A stretch of DNA of 64,000 bases, from assembly GCF_019039105.1 (NCBI RefSeq), contig NZ_JAHPIV010000007.1, forward strand, positions 62,001-126,000, read 5' to 3'. Of this stretch, positions 26,767-36,427 are shown piece by piece. The translations under genes were made by a program, and so were the position numbers. The notes beneath the pieces are model-generated. The model was not told the origin of the DNA. It was given only the letters and a program-made list of their open reading frames with translations, and ran no database searches. The number at the start of each line of letters is the position of its first letter. Positions within the stretch are counted from its first letter, which is position 1. Source of the DNA: Desertibacillus haloalkaliphilus (GTDB lineage: Bacteria > Bacillota > Bacilli > Bacillales > KJ1-10-99).

Positions 26767-27942
26767 ATGAAATTTAAAAAAGAATTATCGATCTTATTTG
26801 CAACCATGTTTCTTGTCATGGTTGGCTTTGGAATCATTATTCCAGTTATTCCTTTTTATGCAGAGGAAATGGGAGCCTCCCCGACACAATTAGGGTTACT
26901 AATGGCGACGTATTCCTTCATGCAGCTTGTCTTTGCACCAATGTGGGGACGAGTTTCTGATCGCATCGGACGAAAACCAGTCATTATGATTGGAATCTTC
27001 GGCCTGGCGTTATCATTTTTCTTACTTGCTGTATCAACAGAACTTTGGATGTTATTTGCAGCTCGAATCATCGGTGGCTTTCTGTCTGCTGCTAATATGC
27101 CGACAGTCATGGCTTATGTAGCTGACATAACGTCCGAAGAAGACAGAGGAAAAGGGATGGGGATTATTGGAGCAGCGATTGGACTGGGCTTTGTATTTGG
27201 TCCAGCGACCGGAGGGGTTTTTTCTGAAATTAGCTTAGCGATGCCTTTCTATGTGGCAGCAACCTCCTCTTTTATTACTCTTTTCCTTATCTTTTTCATG
27301 TTGAGAGAATCATTACCACTTGAAAGTAGGCAGAAACGTGCGAAGAAGAAACGATCACTGCGACTGGAACTTCAAGGTCCAAAGTCAATCCTGTTTTATT
27401 TACAGCTCTTTGTCTCGTTATCACTCGCTGGCCTTGAAGCCACCTTCGCCTACTTTGCTGCCGAACGAGCAGGACTTGGACCTGTTCAATTAGGATATAT
27501 CTTTATGATCATGGGACTTGTGGGTGCGATGATTCAAGGAGGTCTTGTAGGCAGGTTAACAAAGAAATACGGGGAAGGCGTTGTCATTCAAGCTGGAATT
27601 ACGATTTCAGCGATTGGTTTTGCGTTAATTTTACTTATTGATAACTTTGTAACAGCGGCTATCTTTTTATCGATCTTTGGGATTGGGAACGGCCTCATCC
27701 GTCCAAGTGTATCATCGTTATTAACGAAAGAATCAACAACAGGATATGGAAGCACAACGGGCTTACTATCGTCGTTTGATTCGTTAGGAAGAATTATTGG
27801 TCCACCTTTAGGCGGTTGGCTTTATACGTTTACCATTGGGATGCCCTACCTTTCGGGGATTTTCTTATCCGTTGTCGCCTTATTCCTGTATCGAATCTAT
27901 GTAGCACGTTCTCATCATTCATCATTGCATCAGCCAAATTAA
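26767..27942 (+). CDS. MFS multidrug-type efflux transporter
   Basis: 391 residues from ATG 26767; the GTG at 26752 lies inside the GGAG box. Twelve predicted helices. Motif A MWGRVSDRIGRKPV in the loop between helices 2 and 3, and motif C-like GIIGAAIGLGFVFGPATGG in helix 5, mark the drug:H+ antiporter (DHA1, TetA/Bmr/NorA-like) group. Proton-driven efflux; substrate not deducible. Single gene with strong terminator. Confidence 0.9.
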   Translation: MKFKKELSILFATMFLVMVGFGIIIPVIPFYAEEMGASPTQLGLLMATYSFMQLVFAPMWGRVSDRIGRKPVIMIGIFGLALSFFLLAVSTELWMLFAARIIGGFLSAANMPTVMAYVADITSEEDRGKGMGIIGAAIGLGFVFGPATGGVFSEISLAMPFYVAATSSFITLFLIFFMLRESLPLESRQKRAKKKRSLRLELQGPKSILFYLQLFVSLSLAGLEATFAYFAAERAGLGPVQLGYIFMIMGLVGAMIQGGLVGRLTKKYGEGVVIQAGITISAIGFALILLIDNFVTAAIFLSIFGIGNGLIRPSVSSLLTKESTTGYGSTTGLLSSFDSLGRIIGPPLGGWLYTFTIGMPYLSGIFLSVVALFLYRIYVARSHHSSLHQPN

Positions 27943-27951
27943 CACCTACAC

Positions 27952-27983
27952 AAAACCCTCGAGTCTGATACTCAGAGGGTTTT
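27952..27983. terminator. terminator between convergent genes
   Basis: Stem AAAACCCTC / GAGGGTTTT with inner AG..CT pairing. Confidence 0.8.
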
Positions 27984-27995
27984 GCTTCGTTTATT

Positions 27996-28118
27996 TTAGC
28001 TATGACGATTCGTTTTCTTCTTTTTCTCTCTCTTTGACGCGTTTGGAGTCCCTCCAGATCGTGAATGAGGGTTTGTTTCATTTGCATACTCTACAGCTTG
28101 CTCAAGTTTCTTTTTCAT
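27996..28118 (-). CDS. small basic hypothetical protein
   Basis: 40 residues starting ATG 28118 with GGGAGG 8 nt upstream. The longer in-frame ORF from 28196 has a TTG start and ignores this box. Helical first half (KKKLEQAVEYANETN), then a disordered, strongly basic tail (KREKKKKTNRHS). Size and composition resemble small spore or DNA-associated proteins, but no family is recognised. Confidence 0.6.
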   Translation of the reverse strand: MKKKLEQAVEYANETNPHSRSGGTPNASKREKKKKTNRHS

Positions 28119-28326
28119 CGTAATGTCCTCCCCAAAAAGAAAAGTCATGTTGTTCTTTTTTAGGGTTACCGAATACGTTTCATTCACTCCTGACAAAAAC
28201 TACATAGGTCGTATAGACTACTGATGTGTATCTCCTCATTCAAGTGATACAAGCATTTTCTCTTTTGGTATATGAAGAAACAAAATGATGAATAATAAAA
28301 GATCGATATTCTATACGGAGGTGAAT

Positions 28327-29172
28327 ATGTTGCGCTCGAAGAAAATGGCCAATAAGGTACCATATCTTTTGTTGGGTGTGATCCATTTGTTCATCCTTGT
28401 TTACACTTTTTATAAAAGTAAAGATAAAAAAAGGCATATCATATTATTATTAAATTATATCGGCTTTGCTTATATATTTGATTACATTGTTGTTTCATTA
28501 TATAGTGGATATCAGTACCGTCCCAAATTCCTCAAACAAAAACAATTAGATGATATCCTTGGCTCGGTTTTATCTCAGTTTTTTTATGTTCCTGTTACCG
28601 CGTTATTTATTACCTCTTTTCACTTAGGATGGAAAGTAAAACTGCTCTTTACTGTTTGCTTTTCCATGATTGAACGACTATTTATCTATTTAGGTATTTT
28701 TAAAAACAATTGGTGGAAAACAATGTATACATTTGTGTTGATTTTCATTTCTTTTATAATCAATGACATATGGTATCGCCAGCTAAAAAAAGAAAACCTA
28801 TTCGTAACAACTATATCATTTTTCAACATGATCCAAGTAACTTGGATGAACATCGTCTTTACGTTTGCTGTTTTACGACAATTACGTTATGGGTCTGATT
28901 GGTTTTTCTCCTGGAAGGAGCATTTTAGAGTTGCACCTGCAATTGGATTACTCATCTCACTGTTATTAGCTTGGGGAACACGTATCGGAAGTTGGAGGGC
29001 AAAACTGAAACTACTCTGTTCGATGCTAGTTATCGATATGTTTTTAATGAAAGAACAATTATTAAAGGTAAAATCATTCCCCATCTTACTGACCATCTAT
29101 TTGCTAATGATTTACTCAGCAAGTTATTTTAAGCGCTTAGTCTTTATTGAAGCAAACAAATGTAGATCATGA
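28327..29172 (+). CDS. CBO0543-like polytopic membrane protein
   Basis: 281 residues from ATG 28327, preceded by GGAGG with 5 nt spacing; the ORF extends to 28285 without a box. About eight hydrophobic helices with positively charged loops. The segment LLNYIGFAYIFDYIVVSLY resembles the CBO0543 family of spore-former membrane proteins of unknown function. Separate from its neighbours; converges with the molybdoenzyme gene. Confidence 0.7.
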   Translation: MLRSKKMANKVPYLLLGVIHLFILVYTFYKSKDKKRHIILLLNYIGFAYIFDYIVVSLYSGYQYRPKFLKQKQLDDILGSVLSQFFYVPVTALFITSFHLGWKVKLLFTVCFSMIERLFIYLGIFKNNWWKTMYTFVLIFISFIINDIWYRQLKKENLFVTTISFFNMIQVTWMNIVFTFAVLRQLRYGSDWFFSWKEHFRVAPAIGLLISLLLAWGTRIGSWRAKLKLLCSMLVIDMFLMKEQLLKVKSFPILLTIYLLMIYSASYFKRLVFIEANKCRS

Positions 29173-29186
29173 TTGATGAACCTTCT

Positions 29187-30254
29187 TCATTCAACTTTGA
29201 CATGGATCTTAGCTACTGCATTGTACCCATACCCTTTTTTATTCCAATGTGGTTCCTGTGGTTGGAGTCGTCCTTTTGAGTCAATTGCTCTTGACTGGAT
29301 GGTGTACTCACCTTCCTGCTGGACCCTCCAATCGATTGACCACTTACACCATGTGTATCGATGAGTAGGATCGGTTTCAATCAATGCCTCTTGCCATGTA
29401 TTCCCTTCATCAAAACTGATTTGAACGTTAGTAATTTCACCCTTCCCTGTCCAGGCAATCCCATGGACTCTATGAACACCATTTTTAATAATCGTATAAT
29501 TCAGTGGATACTGGATCGTTGAATTCACATTTATTGTCGTCACCGGAAAAGGTTTCATTTCACCTTCGTTAGGATAATAAACATAATCATCGGTTTGAAA
29601 AGGGCCTTCGAAGGAATGGTCAATAACAGTAATATTTTTTAACCATTTTACAGATGCCATCGCATACCATTCAGGTACAATCAGTCGAAAGGGAAAGCCA
29701 TGTTTATAGGGAATGGTTTTACCATTATAAGCATATGCAATAATCGTATCCGGATGAAGGGCTTTCGCAAGCGAAAGGCTCCGTTGATAAGAGACCACTT
29801 CACCTGTACCTGTTTTCTCTCCAACATCCCAACCTTCGAACACCACTTCTTTGGCTTGCTTTGATAGACCTGTATATGAGAGCAACGTACTTAGTGAGAC
29901 ACCTTGCCATTGCCCCTGACTGATTGCTCCTTCTTCCCATTGTTCACCGTATACACGTGGATCAAATTTTGACCGTTTATTCCCTGCGCATTCAAGAACA
30001 ACGGTTAAAGTCTTCCGATCCAAGCAAAAGAGTTCATTGTAAGTAAATGTATAAGGATTGATGACTTCACCTGTAATTGGGAGCGTATAGCTTTGCGGAC
30101 CTAAAACTGGATAAGAAAAATGATTTCGCCGAAAAAAATAATATGAGGGAATGTATTGCTGAGGTAAAAAATGAATAGGAGACTCTTGATTTTCCGGGTC
30201 AAGACTTTTTGTGATCAAGTATGGGTATCCTTTATGTGAAGGCATATTCTTCAT
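29187..30254 (-). CDS. sulfite-oxidase-family molybdopterin oxidoreductase
   Basis: 355 residues from ATG 30254; a TTG at 30272 and ATG at 30245 are alternatives, none with ideal spacing. N-terminal Oxidored_molyb domain with the Mo-ligand Cys in VLECAGNKRS near residue 90 and GFPFRLIVP. C-terminal Mo-co dimerisation (Ig-like) domain from about 245, with HGIAWTGKGEIT and ARDSKG-like RAIDSKG. No Tat signal or heme domain, so cytosolic, partner unknown. Sulfite or other S/N-oxide chemistry is possible. The cofactor synthesis genes are not nearby. Confidence 0.85.
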   Translation of the reverse strand: MKNMPSHKGYPYLITKSLDPENQESPIHFLPQQYIPSYYFFRRNHFSYPVLGPQSYTLPITGEVINPYTFTYNELFCLDRKTLTVVLECAGNKRSKFDPRVYGEQWEEGAISQGQWQGVSLSTLLSYTGLSKQAKEVVFEGWDVGEKTGTGEVVSYQRSLSLAKALHPDTIIAYAYNGKTIPYKHGFPFRLIVPEWYAMASVKWLKNITVIDHSFEGPFQTDDYVYYPNEGEMKPFPVTTINVNSTIQYPLNYTIIKNGVHRVHGIAWTGKGEITNVQISFDEGNTWQEALIETDPTHRYTWCKWSIDWRVQQEGEYTIQSRAIDSKGRLQPQEPHWNKKGYGYNAVAKIHVKVE

Positions 30255-30272
30255 CACTCCATTAATCTCCAA

Positions 30273-30760
30273 TAATAGTTTACTTATATTAACTGATGAA
30301 GAACTTTATTCTGTCCTTTTATCGTATAATCACCCTTTTGAAACTATTTATCCTTAGCAAATGTTTTTAAGACGCCTAAAGGGGAAAACCCCCTTTGGGC
30401 ACTTACAACAATGCAATGTGATACGTTAGCGAACCCCTTAAACGCCTTTTAATGAAGGCATTCTTAATAAACGCTTGAACTGTAAAGTCAATTTTTTTAG
30501 TAAGAATACCACTCTAAGAGCTTCGAAAAACAATGTTGGGAAGAAGCGAAAAAGGATGTTCAAAGTGTATCCCTCCACATTGAAGTTATCATGTTTGCAA
30601 AAGCAAACATTAGCATTAGTATCTACCACATTTCACAATATCATTCTTGTCTCCCCTAAAAATTCGATACCTGACTACAGGAAGTATATACATATATAGA
30701 CTTCTCTAGTTTTGGAGATAGTAACGTTAAATCATGATATGAAAGGAATGTTGCTATTTC
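30273..30760. other. intergenic region with a G/C hairpin
   Basis: 488 bp. A hairpin GCCTAAAGGGG / CCCCCTTTGGGC near 30373-30400 is the only clear structure; it lacks a T-run on either strand. Small ORFs here have no ribosome binding sites. The DUF3231 promoter must lie near the right end. Confidence 0.5.
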
Positions 30761-31765
30761 ATGGACGATAAGACAAAAATTCAATTAACATCTACAGAAA
30801 TGTCCGGCTTATGGAGTCAGTATTTAAATGACACACTGGCTACTTGCGTTAATACATACTTCCTCGAGAAGGTAGATGATCCTGAAACGAGATCGATTAT
30901 AGAATTCACATTAGGTGTAGCCAAAAATAACTTGTCCATCATGGAAGGCATCTTTAAAAAAGAAGGATTTCCGATCCCGATTGGTTTCACCGAAAATGAT
31001 GTTAATCCAAGTGCACCTCGACTCTTTTCCGATGCATTTATGTTAATGTATTTACGACATATGTCCATTCTTGCAATGGCTGCAAGTAGCGCCGCAATCG
31101 CTGTTGTTACTCGTCCAGATGTTGTTGATTTTCACAAACGTGTACTAAATAAATCAGTGAAGTTGCAAGACTTGACCCGCGATCTCATGTTGCAGCAAGG
31201 AACATATCAGAAACCACCACTCATTTCGGTCCCAGACGAGGTGGATTTTGTCGAAAAACAACAATTTTTAGCTGGATTCTTTGGGAAAAAGAGATCGTTA
31301 ACCGCAGTTGAAATTACTCATTTATTTTTAAATGCACAAACAAACATGGTTGGGAAAGTTCTTATGACTGGCTTTGCTCAAAGTGCTGAACGTGATGACG
31401 TGAAACAATTTTTAATACGTGGAAAGCAATTGGCACAAAAACATATTGATATTTTTAGTGAAATCCTTCAAAAGGATGACTTACCGGTTGCTATGAGTTG
31501 GGATTCGTCTGTAACCAACTCCACAACCAAAGTATTTTCTGACAAGCTGATTATGTTTCACACGTCTGCAATGATCGCTGCTGGTATTGGAAATTATGGA
31601 GTGGCATTAGCAGCAAGTCCACGTAGGGATTTAGGGTTGAAATATGCATCGATGATCCCCGAAATTTCCTTGTATGCTGAAGATGGCGCCAATATTATGA
31701 TTAAACACAAGTGGATGGAAGAACCACCACAGGCCGATGATCGTGATCAATTGATAAGAGGTTAA
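30761..31765 (+). CDS. DUF3231 protein, internally duplicated helical bundle
   Basis: 334 residues. Two tandem DUF3231 repeats (about 8-160 and 178-325), each a four-helix ferritin-like bundle with the parallel pieces LWSQYLNDTLATC / LFLNAQTNMVGKV and DAFMLMYLRHMSI / DKLIMFHTSAMIA. The family is common in Bacillaceae, often in spore contexts, without known activity. Family-typical metal ligands are not obvious. AAAGGAA lies 12 nt before the ATG. Confidence 0.85.
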   Translation: MDDKTKIQLTSTEMSGLWSQYLNDTLATCVNTYFLEKVDDPETRSIIEFTLGVAKNNLSIMEGIFKKEGFPIPIGFTENDVNPSAPRLFSDAFMLMYLRHMSILAMAASSAAIAVVTRPDVVDFHKRVLNKSVKLQDLTRDLMLQQGTYQKPPLISVPDEVDFVEKQQFLAGFFGKKRSLTAVEITHLFLNAQTNMVGKVLMTGFAQSAERDDVKQFLIRGKQLAQKHIDIFSEILQKDDLPVAMSWDSSVTNSTTKVFSDKLIMFHTSAMIAAGIGNYGVALAASPRRDLGLKYASMIPEISLYAEDGANIMIKHKWMEEPPQADDRDQLIRG

Positions 31766-32255
31766 ACCTTCAAAAGCAATTAGCCCTACTAATGCACAAA
31801 CTAGATTTCCAGTGCACCATTTACATGGAATAATTCCATGGGAGTTTTCGTTGTGTACCCATATTCACGATTAGACCATTTGTCTACCTCCTCCTTTTTT
31901 TGATTTTATCCACCATACTGGGGGCTCCTACCTGTTCCACCTTTTTGGCCACCACCATCTCCAATTATCCTTTAAGCGGCTGTCCTAAAAGGGGTTATCT
32001 ACCTTTTAGGACGATATCAATTTTGATCAAGTTCTTTATACTGACATAACAAATACGTTTTATTCTGCTTTTTCATCTCCTTGCAATAAAATTCACCCTT
32101 GTGATTTTTAATGGGTTTGTGCCGAACAAGCCCCGCCGACTTACTTATTAAAAGAATGTTAATATTTTATTAATATATTACTCTAGTTTTATTCATCCAA
32201 ACGTATTATAATAAGTTCTTCGAGTTCTTTAATTTATTCACGGGTGGGAAATACA
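31766..32255. other. intergenic region with hairpins
   Basis: 490 bp. It holds a palindrome CATGGAATAATTCCATG at 31825-31841 and a strong 11-bp stem GTCCTAAAAGG / CCTTTTAGGAC at 31982-32012, similar to the terminator at 40.7 kb but without T-run. No convincing gene; a 24-codon minus-strand ORF at 31884-31958 is weak. Confidence 0.5.
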
Positions 32256-33635
32256 ATGTCTGGAAAAAAAATCCAAAATCAAAAAAGTGATACGAAATAC
32301 ACACTAAAAGAATATCTACGCTTCCTTGTTCCTTCATTACTAGGGATCTTCCTTTTCATGGTGCCTTTAAGCTATCAAGGTGACGTCACCATTCCTGTTG
32401 CTTTTATGGCAAACCAAGTAGAAGCACTACTTCAAGGGATTCTTCCGGCACTGATCACAATCATTCTCTTTTTTGTTGCCGTCATGACAACAATCGTAAG
32501 CACGTTTCAACCACAATCACTGATGCGCTATCCATTGATACAAGCCCTATTTTTTGTGCAACCCATTTGGCTATACACACGCATTCTTGGACTTATTTTT
32601 GCAGTGATGACGTTCTTTCAGATCGGCCCGGAATGGGTGTGGTCGATGGACACTGGTGGGTTATTACTAACAGACTTAATCCCTATTCTGTTTTCTGTAT
32701 TTTTATTTGCCGGCTTTCTCTTACCTCTCTTATTAAACTTCGGGTTATTAGAGCTGTGTGGGGTTCTCTTAAACAAAATTATGAGACCTTTATTTACGCT
32801 CCCGGGCCGCTCTTCAATTGATTGTTTAGCCTCTTGGATGGGAGACGGGACGATTGGCGTATTACTCACAAACAAGCAGTATGAGGAAGGCTATTACACG
32901 AAACGCGAGGCTGCGGTCATTGGCACAACATTTTCGGTTGTATCTATTACCTTTAGTATTGTGATTTTATCGTATATGGATTTAGAGCATCTATTTTTAC
33001 CTTTTTATCTAACGATTATCGTTGCTGGTTTTGCTGCGGCTGTGATCTGTCCGCGCATTCCACCACTATCACGAAAAAAAGATGAATATATGATCGATAA
33101 TCCTCAACGAATTTCAGATCATGAGTTACAAGATGTTTCTGTAGTAAAATTTGCAATTAAAAAAGCAGTGCAACGAGCCACTGCAAATGACAATGGCTTT
33201 GCTACGTCAACTAAAAATGGCTTAAAAAATGTGCTTGACATGTGGTTTGGGGTGATCCCTGTTGTGATGGCATTAGGAACCGTCGCACTTATTATTGCGG
33301 AACACACACCAGTATTTGAACTATTAGGAATGCCATTTATTCCAATCCTACAGCTCTTACAAGTCCCTGAAGCAGCTCAGGCTGCACAAACAATGGTGAT
33401 CGGCTTTGCTGACATGTTTTTACCGGCGGTGATCGGTAGTGGGATTGAAAGTGAGTTTACCAGATTTGTGATTGCGGCGGTCTCAGTTACGCAGTTAATC
33501 TATATGTCGGAAGTTGGTGGATTGCTACTTGCTTCAAAGCTACCAGTCACATTTAAAGATCTAGTGATTATCTTTTTACAACGAACGATCATTGTTTTAC
33601 CCATAATCACTTTACTTGCTCACTTTATTTTCTAA
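32256..33635 (+). CDS. YjiH-type membrane protein (nucleoside-recognition/Gate domain)
   Basis: 459 residues from ATG 32256 with GGTGG about 9 nt upstream. About ten helices. The Gate domain piece GRSSIDCLASWMGDGTIGVLL near residue 190 and the late block MFLPAVIGSG are typical of YjiH proteins. Probably a transporter or spore-development-type permease; the substrate is unknown. Followed by a strong terminator. Confidence 0.82.
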   Translation: MSGKKIQNQKSDTKYTLKEYLRFLVPSLLGIFLFMVPLSYQGDVTIPVAFMANQVEALLQGILPALITIILFFVAVMTTIVSTFQPQSLMRYPLIQALFFVQPIWLYTRILGLIFAVMTFFQIGPEWVWSMDTGGLLLTDLIPILFSVFLFAGFLLPLLLNFGLLELCGVLLNKIMRPLFTLPGRSSIDCLASWMGDGTIGVLLTNKQYEEGYYTKREAAVIGTTFSVVSITFSIVILSYMDLEHLFLPFYLTIIVAGFAAAVICPRIPPLSRKKDEYMIDNPQRISDHELQDVSVVKFAIKKAVQRATANDNGFATSTKNGLKNVLDMWFGVIPVVMALGTVALIIAEHTPVFELLGMPFIPILQLLQVPEAAQAAQTMVIGFADMFLPAVIGSGIESEFTRFVIAAVSVTQLIYMSEVGGLLLASKLPVTFKDLVIIFLQRTIIVLPIITLLAHFIF

Positions 33636-33688
33636 AAAAGCTAAGGCTGCTTGCCACGTCTACATTGGCAAGCGCCTTAGCTTTTTTT
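33633..33688. terminator. bidirectional terminator
   Basis: Long stem AAAAAAGCTAAGGC..GCTTGCCA / TGGCAAGC..GCCTTAGCTTTTTTT between convergent genes. Confidence 0.9.
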
Positions 33689-33699
33689 CATATGAATTC

Positions 33700-34848
33700 C
33701 TACTGCAAAGGAACATAGCCTGTTTGCTCGACGATCTGTTGACCTTGTTCCGATCGCATCCACTCAATAAACTTGTCAATATGCGGATGGTTATGGTCTG
33801 TCCTAGTGATTGCATAGAACTGATCGACAATCGGGTACGTTTCCGTTTGTATCGTATCCACCGTCGGGCGTACACCTTCTACCGCGATATGTTTAATCTC
33901 CCCACTTCCCACCATTTCTCCTGAAAAATACCGAAACGAAAACCCAATCGCACTCGATCGGTTTCGATAATTTGTCGTTTCCGTAATAATACCACCCATG
34001 GCAGAAACGATATCCTCAGAAGGTGGGTCCATTAACGGTTTACTGTTCATCATACTCTGTAAGGCCGATTGGCTTCCACTTCCTTCTGGGCGCTGAAAAG
34101 CACGAATCCTTTCATTTTTGCCCCCAACGTCCTGCCAATTCGTGATCTCCCCACTATAGATCCCTTGCAGTTGATCGATCGTTAACTCATCAACGGGATT
34201 TTTATGGTGAACAAAAAAAACAAACGCTTCCCTCCCAATCGGTGTTAGTGTTAACTCAACACCAAGACGCTCTGCTTGCTCAAATTGCGTTGCTGAGGGT
34301 TCAGCGATAAATATAATATCTACGTCTGAGTAAAGGAGACGTTCAAAGGCGTTAGCCGTTTGACTTGAGACAACCTCACTCGTATGTAATGGATACTCTT
34401 TTTCAGGGTAAACAGCTTGCACAAAGCCCGCATACACTGGATACAAAGCCGTCGCACCATCTAAAAGGGGCAAATTCTCCTCAATCCTATACATTGACTC
34501 CTCGTCAAGTGAAACAGCCTTTGTTTGTTCAGCAAACGGACGATACTCCAACAAATCTACATCTTGTGTACTGACGATTTCTAGACTCTCAAGATAACTT
34601 TGATAGGATTCATACGTGATCACAGATACAATGGCCAAGATGATAAACGAAAACACGCCCATCCTTGAATCTCTACGTTTCATCTGACCGTAGATCGTCA
34701 AAATCACAATCGCGATCAATCCTATCGTTACTACTGTGACGAACGGAACATAAAACGACGGTCTGAGCATAATTGAAGCGATAATAGCGGCTATATACCC
34801 GACAAATCCTAAAACAATCACAACTAGAAAAGCAAATAATAGTTTCAT
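33700..34848 (-). CDS. PstS-like phosphate-binding domain protein with three N-terminal membrane helices
   Basis: 382 residues from ATG 34848 (GGGAGGGG box). Residues about 1-25, 35-55 and 63-80 are transmembrane helices, followed by a PBP-like_2 (PstS) domain: LPLLDGATALYPVY, VDIIFIAEPS, GIYSGEITNWQDVGG, the phosphate-loop-like RPEGSGSQSAL and IGFSFRYF. Normal PstS proteins have only a lipobox; a multi-helix anchor is unusual. No pst permease genes adjoin, so it may be a sensor or scavenging protein. Divergent from the nitrilase-family gene. Confidence 0.82.
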   Translation of the reverse strand: MKLLFAFLVVIVLGFVGYIAAIIASIMLRPSFYVPFVTVVTIGLIAIVILTIYGQMKRRDSRMGVFSFIILAIVSVITYESYQSYLESLEIVSTQDVDLLEYRPFAEQTKAVSLDEESMYRIEENLPLLDGATALYPVYAGFVQAVYPEKEYPLHTSEVVSSQTANAFERLLYSDVDIIFIAEPSATQFEQAERLGVELTLTPIGREAFVFFVHHKNPVDELTIDQLQGIYSGEITNWQDVGGKNERIRAFQRPEGSGSQSALQSMMNSKPLMDPPSEDIVSAMGGIITETTNYRNRSSAIGFSFRYFSGEMVGSGEIKHIAVEGVRPTVDTIQTETYPIVDQFYAITRTDHNHPHIDKFIEWMRSEQGQQIVEQTGYVPLQ

Positions 34849-34976
34849 TGTTTCCCCTCCCTTTTTACTCTTTGTCTTATCTGAACATTTCTGGCATTGA
34901 TTCATATCTGAGCTTCCTTATGGTAAACTATACCATAGTTTACGAGTATTCTAGCACAGAGAAAGGGGCAGCACTC

Positions 34977-35738
34977 GTGAAAAAACTAACAATCTCTTTA
35001 TTACACCTGTTGCCGGTGGCTGGAGACATTACATATAATCAAAAGCTCATCGAGAAGGCAATCAATGTCGCTGCTACAAAACAGGCTGGCTGGATAGTAA
35101 CCCCAGAGCTAGCGACAAGCGGGCTGCAATTTACGAATGTAGTCGGGACGGATTGGATCAACGAGCAGCCGGATGAATGGTTGACACACCTATCTAAGGT
35201 TGTCCAGCAGGCAAATGCTACGCTCTTTCTAGGCTCTGCCGAACGCTCGAGTACTGGTCACCTCTATAATTCCGTCTATGTCATTGACAGACAAGGTAAG
35301 GTTATAGGAAAACAGCGAAAGCTTTCAGCCATCGATCAGTGGTCCAGTCCAGGTGAACGGATTGAACCCATTGAAATAGACGGTATCAAAACAGGCATCA
35401 TCATTTGTGCAGATGCCTATCCGAGTGAAATCGCCTCGACACTTGCAAACAAGGGTACAGAGCTCCTGGTTGCTCCGTCCTCATGGGGACCTGGTCTGCA
35501 CGGACCAACAGGTGAGTGGGAGCAACGATCATGTGAAACTGGATTGCCTTTATTTGTTTGTAATCGCACCGGTGAAGACGAAACCGTTTCCTTTTGGGAA
35601 GCAGAAAGCCTCGTCATTCATCATGACAAACGGCTACTCGCTCATCAATCAAAACAATCAGCATGCCTAACGTTTGACTGGGACGTTGATAAAAACGAAT
35701 TGATCTCTACTACATTTGATGTTGATCAACTTGATTAA
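34977..35738 (+). CDS. carbon-nitrogen hydrolase (nitrilase superfamily)
   Basis: 253 residues from GTG 34977 with AAAGGGG upstream; the frame extends to 34848 but that part overlaps the divergent gene's leader. Catalytic triad visible: Glu in TPELATSG, Lys in KQRKLSAI, Cys in IIICADAYPSE. Such enzymes cleave amides or carbamoyl groups (for example omega-amidase or carbamoylputrescine amidase). The substrate is not evident. Cytosolic, single gene. Confidence 0.87.
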   Translation: MKKLTISLLHLLPVAGDITYNQKLIEKAINVAATKQAGWIVTPELATSGLQFTNVVGTDWINEQPDEWLTHLSKVVQQANATLFLGSAERSSTGHLYNSVYVIDRQGKVIGKQRKLSAIDQWSSPGERIEPIEIDGIKTGIIICADAYPSEIASTLANKGTELLVAPSSWGPGLHGPTGEWEQRSCETGLPLFVCNRTGEDETVSFWEAESLVIHHDKRLLAHQSKQSACLTFDWDVDKNELISTTFDVDQLD

Positions 35739-35884
35739 TAAGCTTGAAGAACGTGTTTTATTGACCTCTATCACCCAAATTTATAAACCTTGATCTTTTA
35801 CAACCCTTTTCGTTTCCTAGCATTGGGTAATTTTGTTATAGTTACAGTAGACTTTCACACATTAACTAAATTGGAGATGATCAT

Positions 35885-36361
35885 ATGTATCGAAAAGTAT
35901 CCGACTTTTTAACAGATTGGTCTAATGGGGCTAACGGAACAGCACAAGTGCTAGAGGCTTTAACGGACGAAACAATAGATCAAGCGATTGTTGAGGGGCA
36001 CAGTACATTAGGCTGGCTTGGCTGGCATTTAGCAACGACCCCCGCTTTCTTTGCTAGCACCGTCGGAGTAAAGATCGAACTAGAGGTTGATCCAAAAACT
36101 GTACCAGATCAAGCAGACACCATTTCATCAACATATCAAAAAGTATCTGAACAACTTCAATATCAAGTCGAACAACAGCTGACGGATGAACAACTATCAG
36201 AAGAAGTTGAAAGCTTTGTTGGGAAGACACCACGAGGTGCATTACTGAGAACGTTAATTGATCATCAAACCCACCACCGTGGTCAAATGACCGTTCTTCT
36301 ACGCCAGGCAGGCTTATCAGTTCCAGGTGTTATGGGGCCAACAAAAGAAAACAACGCATAA
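35885..36361 (+). CDS. DinB-family metal-binding four-helix protein
   Basis: 158 residues. Metal-ligand pattern of the DinB/YfiT superfamily: GWLGWHLA in helix 2 and DHQTHHRGQMT in helix 4. GGAG 6 nt before the ATG. Members act as thiol-dependent transferases (bacillithiol) or are uncharacterised. DNA damage induction, as for dinB itself, cannot be inferred here. Confidence 0.87.
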   Translation: MYRKVSDFLTDWSNGANGTAQVLEALTDETIDQAIVEGHSTLGWLGWHLATTPAFFASTVGVKIELEVDPKTVPDQADTISSTYQKVSEQLQYQVEQQLTDEQLSEEVESFVGKTPRGALLRTLIDHQTHHRGQMTVLLRQAGLSVPGVMGPTKENNA

Positions 36362-36369
36362 CTTAGTGA

Positions 36370-36418
36370 AAAGGGCTGAGACAAAAAGGAACCATCCTTT
36401 TATCCCAGCCTCTTTTTC
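36370..36418. terminator. terminator between convergent genes
   Basis: Stem GGCTGAGACAAAAAGGA / TCCTTTTATCCCAGCC followed by CTCTTTTTC; related in sequence to the hairpin at 47.1 kb. Confidence 0.8.
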
Positions 36419-36427
36419 GTTTGATGA

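Noticed and set aside
28176-28196. AGGAGTGA followed by a five-codon ORF (MKRIR) upstream of the small basic gene
   Set aside because: Too short to separate from chance; no repeat codons that would suggest attenuation.
30438-30629. 63-codon minus-strand ORF
   Set aside because: Composition and lack of a ribosome box fit noncoding AT-rich DNA.
31884-31958. 24-codon minus-strand ORF and an overlapping Gly-rich frame (GGGQKGGTG)
   Set aside because: The ATG directly abuts the only GGAG, and the Gly-rich frame has no start codon; may be a relic but not supportable.
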